From positions 217,724-281,723 of the forward strand of contig QLIY01000015.1 of NCBI GenBank assembly GCA_003260075.1: a DNA stretch of 64,000 nucleotides. The letters are read 5' to 3'. This stretch comes from Phallusia mammillata (Eukaryota > Chordata > Ascidiacea > Phlebobranchia > Ascidiidae). Position 1 is the first letter of the stretch. Each line of letters starts with the position of its first letter. Below the pieces are notes generated by a model. That model saw nothing but the letters and a program-made list of their open reading frames with translations, had not been told where the DNA came from and did no database searches. Position numbers and translations under genes: made by a program. Positions 50,646 through 62,439 of the stretch are shown piece by piece.

Positions 50646-51600
50646 CTGGTCGCAAAAAACAAGCACATTGATTTGCTCAGAAACAAACTAAGAATTAGAA
50701 TTGCTTGCTGACCCCCCCCCCACACGTTCTTGTTGTAAAATGTGTACTTGTCTCCTTACATTTTGTGCTAACTATCGCAAGGCTTATATGTACCCCCCCC
50801 CCCTCGGTGTCACAGCCTGTTACTCCTATCAAACTGGAGTGCCGTAGGAGCAACACTAGCCAATATACGGCCTATATCTTGCCACCAACTGCACTGATGA
50901 GACCTTATAGGTCGAAACAGAGAATCTGCGCTGTTTGCAGCTTATCATTTATTGGCTTGATGCTGGTATGTTTGTATGATTTGACAACTATCTCTAGAGT
51001 TTACAGTGAATCTGGTCGCAAAATAACAAGCACATTGATTTGCTCAGAAACAAACTAAGAATTGGAATTGCTCGCTGGCACTGCACTAAAACTGGAACAG
51101 TTAAACGGTCCTCACTCTGTTTGAAATTTAAACGTCTTCGCTGGCTGCACAACCTTTATTCAAAAGGCCGCTTTAGGCCCGCGATTTGCAGTATGCACAC
51201 CACTGTTTTGTACGTTCTTTTGTCTTTGTCACTTTAACAACATTCTAACCTTCTCGTGTTAAAGCAACATAGCCACATGGGACTTCTAAAATCGTATAAG
51301 CCAAAAAAGTGGGAACAAACTGATGTTAACCTGGAATTAACTTAATTTTAAGGATATCATACCGCGTCAGACCCAGGGATAATGTGTTTAACTAGGAAAT
51401 CGTTTCATTAATATTAATGACCGAGCTGGCACTGAAATCCTATAGGGAGTCGAGGGTCAATTCTTAAGCTGTCAATTATACTTGATAGCGCGATTGCCTT
51501 ACGCTGTTAAACAGGTGTGATTCAATAGCCTCGTGCCACACGTTCTTGTTGTAAAATGTGTACTTGTCTCCTTACATTTTGTGCTGACTATCGCAAGGCC
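50646..51600. repeat. Poly-C-joined duplications, two joins
   Basis: C runs at 50712-50721 and 50793-50803. The block from TCGGTGTCACAGCCTG to GAATTGCT occurs at about 49834-50706 and again at 50804-51072. CCACACGTTCTTGTTG to TATATG occurs at 50720-50792 and 51535-51606. The second version of the first block lacks the hAT insertion. Confidence 0.9.
50889..50940 (+). ncRNA. Second copy of the hammerhead motif
   Basis: Identical in the core to the motif at 50523-50574; it belongs to the other haplotype copy of the same locus. Confidence 0.7.
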
Positions 51601-51609
51601 TATATGCAA

Positions 51610-53110
51610 ACCCCAGGAACTCTGCCCAACATCATCGCATTTCGCTTGATGATATAATAATAACGTTTTAAACTAAAATGTAATCAACGTGGTTTACCCA
51701 GCTTCTTGTGTTTAGCATGTTAACCACCTTAAGAAAAAAATTCAACGTTTCATATAACTTTTAGTAGTATAACAATGATAAACCACTACTTATACGTGAA
51801 TATTGTTTTTTAAGTTTAAACAAGCGATTTCTAACAATGACACTGTCTCAACAGAAAAATACCCGCCGAACATTTTAACTAAATATATTAATATTTTTGC
51901 AAACAAATCAAGAATCGTAAAAAACGACACTTGTTGTAAAAAACATAAAATAATGTAACCTTCTCACTCTATATACTTGCATTAAAATTGTTAAGTGCTT
52001 TCTTGATTTTAAAACTCTATTTAAAAACCCCCCGATGACTATTTTATCTTTCCTTGTCGCGCTACCGTCAAGTAAAGTAAACGTTGTCCCAAATAGCGCG
52101 ACTTCTGGTTTGCAGGAGTTGCTTCTTATAAAAGCAACCACTAACATTTGCAACATAACATGTTTACGTCCTTATCTTTTCACACGCACACTTGCAGCGA
52201 AATTGTAATCCTTGTGCACGGAAGCGCGCGCGTTACAATAACTGAGAATTGGAACAAAGTTGTAATTACGGGCTCTGCTCCGATGCCAAGGGATTTTCAC
52301 GCCTTTTCTTGAACTTCAGGTCTATTCTTTACCCGGTGTTAATTATTCATCATGTGTTGTCGTGGGGGGCTTCGCTACCCTGCCACAAATTGTAGAACCA
52401 ACCGCGTTCCACACGTTTCTTATTATTATCCTGGCAATTATTTCGTCTTATGTGACGTCACATCAATGCAATTTGAATGTTACGTTATTAGGTAGAAGGT
52501 CAAACAGGCCGTTGAAGTTGATCATGACATTTTGTTTCAATTCTAAGATGAACATATTCATACTGGGATCAGCCCTGAAGCGTTATTTCAATTCTGTCTT
52601 ACATATTTGGACCAATAATTTGCGTTACGATGAAGTATCTTTGCTGCAGGGTTCTTAATTTATCATTTTTTGTATTCACTTCAAATTGTTGAACACAAGT
52701 TTTTTTTCCGGTCAAATTTAATTTCTTTATCTTATATACTTAAAATAATTTCTAAACTGTTAGTTGTTACAAAACCGGATTTTCTAACAATTCTTAAGTT
52801 TGTTGACTTTGTACATCACATGTATTGAAATTAGTATTTAGGAACTGTTCACTGAAGCTTATGTCATTTAAAATCCATTTTCTTGTTAAATATCAAAGAA
52901 GGTCATGCATTCGGTCTGAAGGTCACTGATTAAATCTAAATGTACAAATTACGTCTGGAGTCCGAAGAACTGGAAGTGGCAATCTGGCTTGTGTGGCAAA
53001 TTTTTAATGAGATTAATTTTTAGTTCAGTGAATTTTGCAATAACTGTTATTCTTGGCAGTCTAACGAGGGCAAGGTTGTTTTGTGTTTTCCAATTAACGT
53101 GAAATTCGTT
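51610..53110. other. Intergenic region, no gene recognised
   Basis: AT-rich DNA with no exon, RNA gene or defined repeat that I recognise. Confidence 0.4.
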
Positions 53111-53116
53111 GTTCCA

Positions 53117-53160
53117 GCAGACAGTTCACACTGTTTCCACCTATGAGGTCTCATCAGTGC
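53117..53160 (-). ncRNA. Hammerhead ribozyme motif with canonical GUC
   Basis: Minus strand: GCA, CTGATGA (53157-53151), stem II ACCT/AGGT, GAAA (53137-53134), stem III CAGT/ACTG with loop GTGA, then GUC and TGC closing a short stem I. The closing pair of stem II is G-G, a likely defect. It is the same family as the 50.5-kb motif. Confidence 0.65.
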
Positions 53161-53581
53161 ACCCGGTGACTTTATGACACAGTTGTTGTTGATGCAGTCA
53201 TGCCGTTTATACCTTACTTTGAAGAATTTTCAATTTTTATCAAACTGCGGCAAATTTACTGACAAACAAAAGAGAGGAGGTGTTTTATTTTGGGTGTAAT
53301 CTAGTGGTCGTGCGGTTCTGTTCAATTATTGATTTCGGATGTCTTCATTTAATTTCCGGTGATTCTTAGCCGTATCGATTTCCAACCGTTACTCCTGTAC
53401 GGCTAAAGTACGGATCTTTGTGTACGTGCGAACAACAGCAATTTTGTTTTGCCAACTCTTTAGGAAAACAAATTTCCAGGTAGAACCCATTTTCAGCCTG
53501 TAGTGCCTAAATAGTTTAAAATTCAGGCTATTTGCCACCAAAAACCAATGTAGGTTATAGTTTACCAGTTTACCTCTAGCG

Positions 53582-53817
53582 CATTGGTTCCCAAAGGAAA
53601 TTTTTTAGATTTGAGTGGAGGCATTTATTTGCATTTGCTGATGTGGTTTGTAAATAGACACTTTAACTCTGGGTATATGACCTGTGAAGTTGATAAAAGA
53701 CCCAATTTCAAATGATCTTTGTATGGTTTAGCATCTACTATGTAGTATATTGGGGAGAAATGTATATGCTTTGAATTGTTAAGGGAGGAATTTGTCGAAA
53801 TAGGTTGGGAACCACTG
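53582..53817. mobile_element. hAT-type MITE
   Basis: Ends CATTGGTTCCCAAAG and, inverted, CAGTGGTTCCCAACC enclose 236 bp. Flanks CTCTAGCG and CTCTATTG match at 6 of 8. A relative lies at 32150-32305. Confidence 0.7.
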
Positions 53818-54965
53818 CTCTATTGCATAGACCGCCGACCCAACTCTATAAAACGCCAAAGTTTAGAGTTACAGCCTAGTTAGAGAAGCCCTTGTTAAGG
53901 AGGACGTTTTTTATCGCAACTTGCCTCGTTTCGGCTCAACTGCGACAACTAGTGGTATTGATATATAGGTTCATAAATTATTCAACCTTCAAATAATAAT
54001 TGATTGAAGTAAAATTTGAATGAATGATGACTGTTGGTATGTAACGCCTTAATAACTGACTTAAAAGTATAGTTTGGTTTTTAGTACAAACATCACCCGT
54101 TAGTCAAAATACGTCCGGACGTGCATAATGTTTGTATGTTTCGAAAATATATTATTTTGAAATTGTTACTCTGCATCACACGACTCTGATCTGGTTCTAA
54201 CTCTCAAAAACAAACTCACAGAAGAACGCTGCATTGTATTTCAAGGTATGCAAGAAGATTTCCCGAGTGCAAAAAAGGAAATTTGAATTTTGGAGCACGA
54301 AAAAACAAAACACTTTTTTCAATTTTCACAAAACAGGGCAAGTAACGTAAATTTGAATGTGCGTTATACACAAATATTTCACCGTTCGAACCAACAATTT
54401 TCTATGTCATCGTTTATTATAGATCTTTTACCATTTTAGGCTTCGAATAGTTACAAGACGAAACTTGCACCTACTTAATATGTGCATTTCTACGATTTTT
54501 TAATCAGCATAGTGTGGAGAATTTGGAATTTAGCTTCTGTGTATTTCATACAACCGCGGTCGTTTGTACACGCGACTAAAATGTGCTAAATCAAGCTTAG
54601 AGTCTCACTACACGTAAGCAGCCGATGTTCGAAACTTCGAATAGTACCGAAATGATTGAACGCAAATTGATGACGTCACTACCAGGATTTGTTTTGCAGC
54701 CAAGCCCACAGACAAAGCAGGGGTTGCTATATACAGCGTGGTACCGCAGGCTTTGTTTGTAATTTAGATGGTTTGTCGTAACATATTAGTAGAGAATTCG
54801 GTTTTTGCTGATGTTTCATACGGTTGGAAAGGCACAAGGTGAAACACAGTTTACATGGGAAAATGTTTGGGTGAAATTTGGTACAAAAAGAATCATTTTG
54901 TGAAGATGTTTTAAGTGTACTTTTCAAATGACTTATATAAACTTGTTTAAACCGAATGGAGTTAC
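53818..54965. other. Intergenic region, no gene recognised
   Basis: No exon or RNA gene recognised between the hAT MITE and the repeats downstream of the filament gene. Confidence 0.4.
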
Positions 54966-54979
54966 AATAACCCTTTCAT

Positions 54980-55095
54980 TACACAGCAATTTGGCATTCG
55001 AAACATCAACAAAAACATAAAAATTCTCAAACTCCCCCCCCCCACACAGCAATTTGGCATTCGAAACATCAACAAAAACATAAAAATTCTCTAAC
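54980..55095. repeat. Poly-C-joined duplication
   Basis: ACACAGCAATTTGGCATTCG and about 35 following bases are repeated across ten C at 55034-55043. Confidence 0.88.
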
Positions 55096-55252
55096 TAACA
55101 ACAACAACACCACTACTTTCAAACCATATAAAATTGGAATAGTTTGTCAGTGGTACCACGAAAAGCCATGACTCTAAGCAATGCATGATAATAATTACAT
55201 GTGAATATATAGTTGTGATAAATCAGTTTCAGCATCTTGAATCTCCCGCAAA

Positions 55253-58200
55253 TTAAATCTCGCTCTCAGATTCACTGGAAGATGAAGAAGACGATGATGA
55301 ACTTGAACTACCTCCCTCCCCCTTGGTGGAAGTCCTTGTTTCAACTGTGGATCGTTGGAAGTGTTACAAAGCGAATCTACTAAAGTTTAGGAACACTATA
55401 CACGGACTTGAAAAGTAATTTAATCATAAACATAACTGCCAAAGTACTGATGTATACAGAATACATCATGCATACGTTTCAACAATCTCTGCACTGATGA
55501 TGACAACAGAGATTGTTGAAACGTTAGCTGCATGATGTATTCTATATACACCAGTACTTTGTGTTTTCAGCTAAGTTTAGACTATTTTTAGTTGGTTCTG
55601 TTTACAAATCGTAAAAATTTCCGCTGTAACAAAGCATAGTTTATACGGGCGTTTGGGCTTCAACCCATGCCTTGATCAGAATTGGGCTAGGGTGTTTATA
55701 CGAAGAGTTAGAAACATACCAAAAAGTAAAAATTCCGGTGTAACAAAAGAACAAAGCATAGTAATACGGGCGTTTTGGCGTTAACCGATGCCTTAAGCAC
55801 AATTGGGCTAGGGTCTTTATACGAAAAGTTAGAAACATATCCGTGGAGTGTGTTTTCGAGCAGTTTTATGAAGCTAATTTCCAGTCCTACGCCGACGTAG
55901 ACTTGGTTACATTTGCAGCAGTTGAGTAATTGAAGATGTTATAGCCATTAACGTATGTTTTCATGCAGTGAGTTGTTGGATATCGTTGCGACAAATTATC
56001 TTCTTTTAATCATTGGTTAAAGATTGTCCAATGTAATGAGCCATCAATTTTGCTGTTCAACATTTCGATTTTATTCGAAGAACAGCTAGGCAGTGCTTTA
56101 TAGTAATACAAAGTGGTAAAGTATTGTAAAAAAAACCTTACCTTTTGTCGGTAAACGGGTTGGCACAACAAAAATCGACAAATTATTTGATCAATTATGG
56201 CACAATGTTGCTACAGACCCAAAAGTTTATCAGTGATTTAATCTTGAACTTACAATCGCCAACAATTTTCCAGTAAATAGATTTTGTAGTGTAGTTAAAA
56301 CTTGTAAATTATTTCTTCACAGCCCCCCCCCCTCAGTGATTTAATCTTGAACTTACAATCGCCAACAATTTTCCAGTAAAGAGATTTTGTATTGTAGTTA
56401 AAACTTGTAAAGTATTTCTTCACAGTGTTTGCCAACTGTTCCAGGGACAAATCATTGAAGCTAAGCGCTCGGTTGAAATGTTTCTTACGGAACAAATTAT
56501 AATTTCTGCCAGTTGGAATTACTTTTGGGTCCTCTCATTTAATACTCTTTGATTCGGGCTAGGATGTTACTGCATAGATACATAAAAAACTACAAAGCGG
56601 CAATTTCGGAATCACCCGACTACAAAATTAGGCTATAGTACAAAAGCGGCAATGAGAAGTTTGTTAAACAAAGTAGCGATGCAATGGATATGGCTTATGT
56701 GGCAGTGTCGGTTTGGTCACCGGTTGAAACTTTCACATTGGTGCTGTTCTCGGCCGAGTCGTCCACCGCGCTGCTGAGCATGTTAATGAGCTCATCGTCG
56801 ATAACTCCATCACCACCGTCGTTCGTAGTGTCTTCAAATGACCACAAAATACTGCGTTGGTGCACAGACGTGGGAGCGGGACTTAACGGGTCGTTTGGGA
56901 GCAGGGTATAAAATTGACGTTGTGGCAAATAGCAGTTTAATGGTGGTATAGGCTCATTTTCTACTGATTCGCTTGAGCTATGTGATTGTATGCTTGGCTT
57001 ACCGGTGACCACTTTCTTTTCGATCACAATGCTCTTTTCCCCGCTGCTGCCTGAAGCGTTGACCGACACGAACGATGTTGAGTTGATTCTGTTGATGAGA
57101 GCTTAATTGCTAGCATGATCGGCAATTGTAGATATTCAAATTTTACGATTTTGCTCATTTGACAATAGGGTATGTTTTAGAGATTGCTAATCATGTAAAA
57201 TGATTGCAGGCAATGTTTCATGTTGTCCTACTTCTTGCCTCCTAATACAGTTGTTTATTAGAGTTTTAAGTGTGCAGTTAATACTGTTTTTTGTCAAGAG
57301 CCTTATTGTATAGGGATTGACAATCATGTGAAATGATTGCAGGCAATGTGTGAATTTGTCCTGTTTGTAGCCACTTAATGGAGTAATTTATCATAGTACT
57401 TGCTATTTTCGTCCAGAGCCTTATCGTATAGCGCTCGAAGGAGGCTTATAGATGTCCAAACTACATTTTGCTTTTAATATTTACGAGAGTAATTTATCAT
57501 AACTTTTTTTTACCTATCCTCTTCGCTATCTAGCAGTTTTCTGTATGTTTGAATCTCCAAATCCAGTGACAACTTCAGGTTAAGAAGCTCGTTGTAATCC
57601 ACCATTTGCCTTGCAACCTTGCCACGAGCACCGTCTAATTCCTCTTCCAATTCCTAAAAGTTAAAATGATTCGACTTTTTGTGCACCTCTTTGTACGTGC
57701 TTAAATACTGCATCAAGTCCATCTTAATCGCAGAACAATTTACAACCAAATTGCACAAGAGTTTGTATACATCGAAAACGTTTAATTGGAAACGTTTTAA
57801 CCATTCATGTTGCGAGAAGCTTCTACTTCCACGGTGACCGAATGATTAGCATAACCGCACTGTGTCGACAAGGTTGTGAATCATAATCACAATTCGGCTA
57901 ATTGTATTTTTCTGAACAAAAACTTGCGTGACATTTCTCCAACCCTGAGAAACCTGAAGGGTTAAACTAAGTCCCAGCTTTCTAAGTCCAAAAACATCAA
58001 ATAAAAAATTATACATCGGACTTGCAGTAACACTCGAAGGCAAACTCATTGAGAACAAACACAGGCAGTTTCATTTTACCGCAAAGTGGCGCTAAGGCGC
58101 ATTATTTTGGCGATTTCTATGACCAATTTACCTGAATGCGGTTGTGACAATTCCTCAAATCCGTGTCGTAGCGGTTTTCCAATTCCTCCAACTGACTTTC

Positions 58201-61200
58201 CATTGTAGAGTTCTGAAAATTTCCATAATATAGTTGTTGTCAGTTGGAATACGGGCATACAAGTAAGAGGAATACAAGAGAGTTTAAACATAAATGCTTG
58301 ATTACCGAGTAACAGATCATCTTGTCCTAACATGCCCGTCCAGAGTTGTAAACGGCCTTGAAACCACAGCCCAGACCAGGGCTGTACCCGAAAGTACAAG
58401 CTCGAAACCCGGCTCTAACCCGAATCGTTTTTGAGAAGCCCGTTTAGGCCCGAAAGTTTGATTGACAGGTCTATACATTGAAGCCTGAGAACAGACCAAG
58501 ACAACAAACACAATAGACAATAATAGACTATTGGTCGTGAACATGGCGTTTTAGAGCTGTCTGACATTGAGTTTGTTCCAGCAACTGACTACTTAGCCAG
58601 TTGAATTTATTCAAAAAAACACTGACACAGAGTGTAAAGTTAGGTCCGAATCAAGCCGTTTGTTCAGCAAAACCGTTCAACAAGCCCGAACCCGAACCGG
58701 GCCCGAAAAGCCCAGGCCGGCTTACAACTCTGTGCCCTTCAACCAAAGTGCAAGGTCGTTATCGCACAGTACATGAATACGATGACTGGCTTCAACATAC
58801 ATCCGATCAAATTTAACTTTTTGGACGAAAACCTCACGAAAATATAAATGTGTGCATATATACCGAGGAACGGAGACTCTCAATTTCGACGGTGATGGTT
58901 TGAATCTGTCGTCTTGCATCGTTCACTTCGCTCTTCGAGGCTTTTCCGCTGTTTGATTCTTCCCTGAGTTGGTTGTTAAGATCTGCAATCTGAAAAACGT
59001 GTTGTTGACATCAATCAAGGTGCTTAATATTGGGTCAAACGTTGCCAATACAGCCAACAAAATAAATTGAACAACACACAACAGATCTACGCGGCAAAAC
59101 TTTCGTCGCTCAAGTAATAAGTACTAGTTGACTTGTAACTAATAGCATCAGAATTTTTTTGCATCATTACGTGTCATAGGCATTTTGCGTGGGTGTAGTT
59201 ATAACCGCGAATACCACCTACACCTAATTATTGGGTGTTTTTTATTAACCCTAATCGTATGCAGCAGCACTTCTCAATTAGTGGGCCACAAATGGGCAAA
59301 TGAATAATGAAGCCAGGGGTAAGTTTTGCGGTTTTGATCAGGTTTAAGTGTTGTTCATGGGTACTTCCTTTGCTTATTACTTCCTGTGCTGTTAAGGAAA
59401 TAAGTAGAACTTGCATCATAACCAAACTGCACCATGACTCGAATTAATGGTCTTACGAAGCTGATTAATTTGAAGCGCTAGAAACGTATCAAGGTATTTT
59501 ACGTTCGTGGTGTTATTATTATAGGGAATAACCAGGGTTTTCTTGTATTTTGATGGTCTTTTACGCCGGAAGTTTCGCTAAAACTTCAGGGAGACCGTTT
59601 TTAACAAGTTAATTTGGGTAGCCAACTAAACTCTTTGTCATACGATAAAAATACGATCAGCAACAAGTTTTTTGGGCCGTATCCAAAATACTGCGTCCCA
59701 CAATTCTACATATATATTTCGATAACCGTTTGTTTGCAAGCGTATTAAAATCATAATAAGATGCAGATAAGTTAAAAAGTTTACACTGAGGCAAATTTGA
59801 ACTTGTAAGCTTTTTAAACGTAAACCCAAGTGACCTAAACTTAATCAGCTAAATAGCTAATGAAAAAACTAATCTTATAATGCAACATTGGGTTGATGCA
59901 TAATTTTAGGATGATGTAAAAGCCTTAGGATAAAGCAAGATTGAGGATTACGTGGCAATATTGGACTGGTTAGAAAACAACATATAATTAACCGACCACA
60001 GGGTTTTGTATTCTTAGGGATCTTTAACCTTGTTCTTGTAGAACTGTTCAATCTCGATCTTGTTGCTATTTGTCAGTTTGTCGTAAGCCCCTCTGATATC
60101 CCTCAGAGATTCAGACAAATCGGCCACAGAGCCATCGACGACCACCTCCGAAGTTCCCATCGCTTCCAGTTGTTCCATAAGGGCACGAATGTCCTGAAAT
60201 AGCAAATAGGGGATTTGCAATTGAATTTGAAAAGAGAGTTTTTATACGCGACGCGACATAATGGGGCTTTGTGTAAAATCGTGAAAGGTTTTTGCCCTGT
60301 TGTGGTTGTTGTGCTTCTGTAAGTCAACATTTCCCCTTATTCCACGCAGAAAGCGTTTCCATGTGGCGTATTTGGCTTGTAGTACGTTGAGAAACAATAC
60401 ATCGTAAAGCTTAACGTATAGTAAAGCGCTCCAAAACGGCACCAAAGTTGTGGTAGATTTTGCATTGTAGACTACTAGGCCACATAATCTTTATCAGCAA
60501 ACAGTTGACCCGTCATGTAAACGACTGTTTGGGTAACTTTGCCGCATACTATGTTCATCCAACATGCAGTTTATGTTGTTGTGATTGAATATTTAAACGT
60601 TTTTCTTTACCATTTAAATCTATTATGAGTGTTACAACAACAGTCTTGACTGCGTGGTTTGTTGTTGGACAATCTTTTTCAGTTTAATATCATTAGTATA
60701 TGGCGCGTTGGTGAACACTGTCCTAAGAATAAAACACGTGTTATGTTTTCACTGAAGAATCAGTTTCCTTGAACGTTTAAAATTTATCTTATGTTGTGAA
60801 ACTTATTTAGAAACATTCTTGACCTCGTCTGATGAACGTCGAAGCAAATCCAATTCCTCTCTTAGAGTCTCGACTTTTGATTCCAACTCGACTCTGCTCA
60901 GAGTAGCGAGATCCACATCCTTGCGAAGCGACTTAGCTTCATCCTCGGCTTCGATGCGGTAACCGCTTTCTCTGTCGAGCCTGTGAAGCAAAAAGCATCA
61001 ACATTTGTGGTTTATGCCCATCTGTGGCTTCGAATAGGATTGATGGGCATGTTTTTTTAGCTGTTGCTCCCAACAAACTGGAGTGCTGTTAAGTGACCAA
61101 ATTTGGACTTGGTTTGTCAGACGTTTTGTGATGGACGATTACTTTTTCGACAAATGGCCGTTTAAATTAAACCATTTTGGCAAATACGTTCTTTCTGGAC

Positions 61201-61721
61201 CTCTGTCTATAAGTGATGATTTTCTTCTCAAAACTTGTTGAATATTTTAGAATGTTTGACTGTTCTTTGTTCTTCTGGTTAGCTTAAAAATTCAAAAAGC
61301 GACACAGGACAAAAATATGGCACAGCAAAGTAATCATATGAATACATTCTAGCGGAAAAAGGGTCATTTAGCAGTAAATGGGCCGACAAAAGAAAAATCT
61401 TTAACACCTTTTGTAGGCTGGGGCACTCTGTCTGTTTTGTGTTTCAAAGGTCGTCAAATTAGTTGCAATTACGCCACTGTAGGGGGGTTTCACTGAAGGG
61501 AAGCAAATATTTTGGGAAACATATTTGCCTAAGTCATGCTTTATTCGGACTTTACGTTTTTACCGCTTTTTGTGGTCGTCCAAGTCCATGCAGCAGTTGT
61601 CAAAATCGATTTCGAGCTGGGTTTTCTCCAACACAATTCGTTCCATCTCTTTCTGCAGCTTGTGGAGCTGAGCTTCATACATTTCACATGCTCGACTCGG
61701 TGTTCCTCGTTTTGCCTCAAG
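55253..61721 (-). CDS. Cytoplasmic intermediate filament protein, 5' end missing
   Basis: Rod-domain exons join in frame: 61721-61564, 60980-60815, 60193-60029, 58989-58864, 58212-58132 and 57653-57514. They run from early coil 1 (LEAKRG, then [17 protein letters not shown]) through coil 1B ([20 protein letters not shown]) and coil 2 ([11 protein letters not shown]) to the helix termination motif [15 protein letters not shown]. Coil 1B has chordate length, without the 42-residue lamin/protostome insert. After phase-2 SEED-R two tails fit: exon 57088-56695 (stop, Ser-rich, 131 residues) or exons 56505-56357 plus 55344-55253 (ending in a Ser run and SESESEI). The head and coil 1A exon were not found. 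The gene is a filament protein of type I/III-like form; I cannot name the paralogue. Introns contain poly-C joins and a small tandem repeat. Confidence 0.92.
55441..55561. repeat. Long imperfect palindrome
   Basis: AAAGTACTGATGTATACAGA..CATCATGCA..GTTTCAACAATCTCTG is mirrored by CAGAGATTGTTGAAAC..TGCATGATG..TATACACCAGTACTTT around a 13-bp loop. It lies in the intron of the second filament tail and may be a small palindromic MITE. Confidence 0.7.
55630..55845. repeat. Direct tandem duplication without poly-G
   Basis: AACAAAGCATAGT..TACGGGCGTTT..GGGCTAGGGT.TTTATACGAA.AGTTAGAAACATA occurs twice, about 120 bp apart. No homopolymer separates the copies, so this one may be a true duplication. Confidence 0.7.
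56235..56430. repeat. Poly-C-joined duplication of a filament tail exon
   Basis: The donor end of the exon at 56505-56357 is repeated below ten C at 56323-56332, with substitutions. The lower copy has lost the acceptor. Confidence 0.88.
57140..57440. repeat. Intronic tandem repeat, about 135-bp unit
   Basis: ATCATGT.AAATGATTGCAGGCAATG occurs near 57191 and 57323, and GTC.AGAGCCTTAT.GTATAG near 57294 and 57411. The copies are diverged and unbroken by homopolymers. Confidence 0.7.
58370..58745. repeat. Dispersed GGCCCGA-rich repeat, copy 4
   Basis: GGCCCGAAAAGCCCAGGCCG and CTTACAACTCTG at the right end match the 45.15-kb copy in reverse. Another partial GCCCGTTTAGGCCCGAAAG lies near 58440. 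It sits in a filament-gene intron. Confidence 0.6.
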
Positions 61722-61881
61722 CTGTAAAATAAAAGCGGGCCTTAAGAACATCCGATTTTTTGTGAATTGTCTTGGACCGTATCATATCGTTTTGTCAAAC
61801 ACTAATTGTGTAACGAGCGTCTAATTGTGTGTGTGTTGATTGGTTTAGCCTACAAATAATTAGTGTACTTTCATGCTTACA

Positions 61882-62220
61882 ACACGAAAGCTCGTGTCTT
61901 TATGGCAGATCTATCATTATCCAAGGTTTAATACGATTATTTTTTACTTATTTGCTATTGTTGTCAGTGTAGTGTATTATAAGTTGGAGGTCTACTCAAA
62001 AATTTAACGATAGGATGTAACTTAGACGTCAAAACCACCCGACGTTTTTGTGAAAATGTCTTTGATGAACGTAACGTAACACTTTGTCAAACGTGCATAT
62101 TGATTATTCAGCCTAAATGGTCTGTGTATTTTAAAACTTTAACACGAAAGCTCGTGACTTTATGGCAGATCTAGCATTCAGTATCCATGGTTTAATACGA
62201 TTATTTTTCACTATTATTTG
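61882..62220. repeat. Direct repeat, offset about 258 bp
   Basis: AACACGAAAGCTCGTG.CTTTATGGCAGATCTA and the following TTTAATACGATTATTTTT.A occur near 61885 and 62143. The copies are diverged, without an intervening homopolymer. Confidence 0.7.
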
Positions 62221-62269
62221 GTGATACCACAACCAGTATGGTGGATTTTGAGCATGGGGGTACGCACAA

Positions 62270-62430
62270 AATTTACAACTATATGGTGTAGATTTTAAAA
62301 CAGAAAAGGGCAAGTTAGTTGAATATATTTCGGAAGGACTTCATGGCGCCCCCCCCCCCATGGTGTAGATTTTAAAACAGAAAAGGGCAAGTTAGTTGAA
62401 TATATTTGAATATAAGGACTTCATGGCGTT
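62270..62430. repeat. Poly-C-joined duplication
   Basis: TGGTGTAGATTTTAAAACAG and about 55 bases after it are repeated across C at 62349-62359, with an 8-bp insertion in the second copy. Confidence 0.88.
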
Positions 62431-62439
62431 TGAACGTCG

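Noticed and set aside
55494-55522. CTGATGA...GAAAC in the 55.4-kb palindrome as a hammerhead
   Set aside because: Stem II leaves four unpaired bases and the dominant fold is the long palindrome, so the match is probably fortuitous.
58076-58544. Overlapping reading frames in the filament-gene intron
   Set aside because: They run over intron and dispersed-repeat sequence and over the wrong frame of a true exon.
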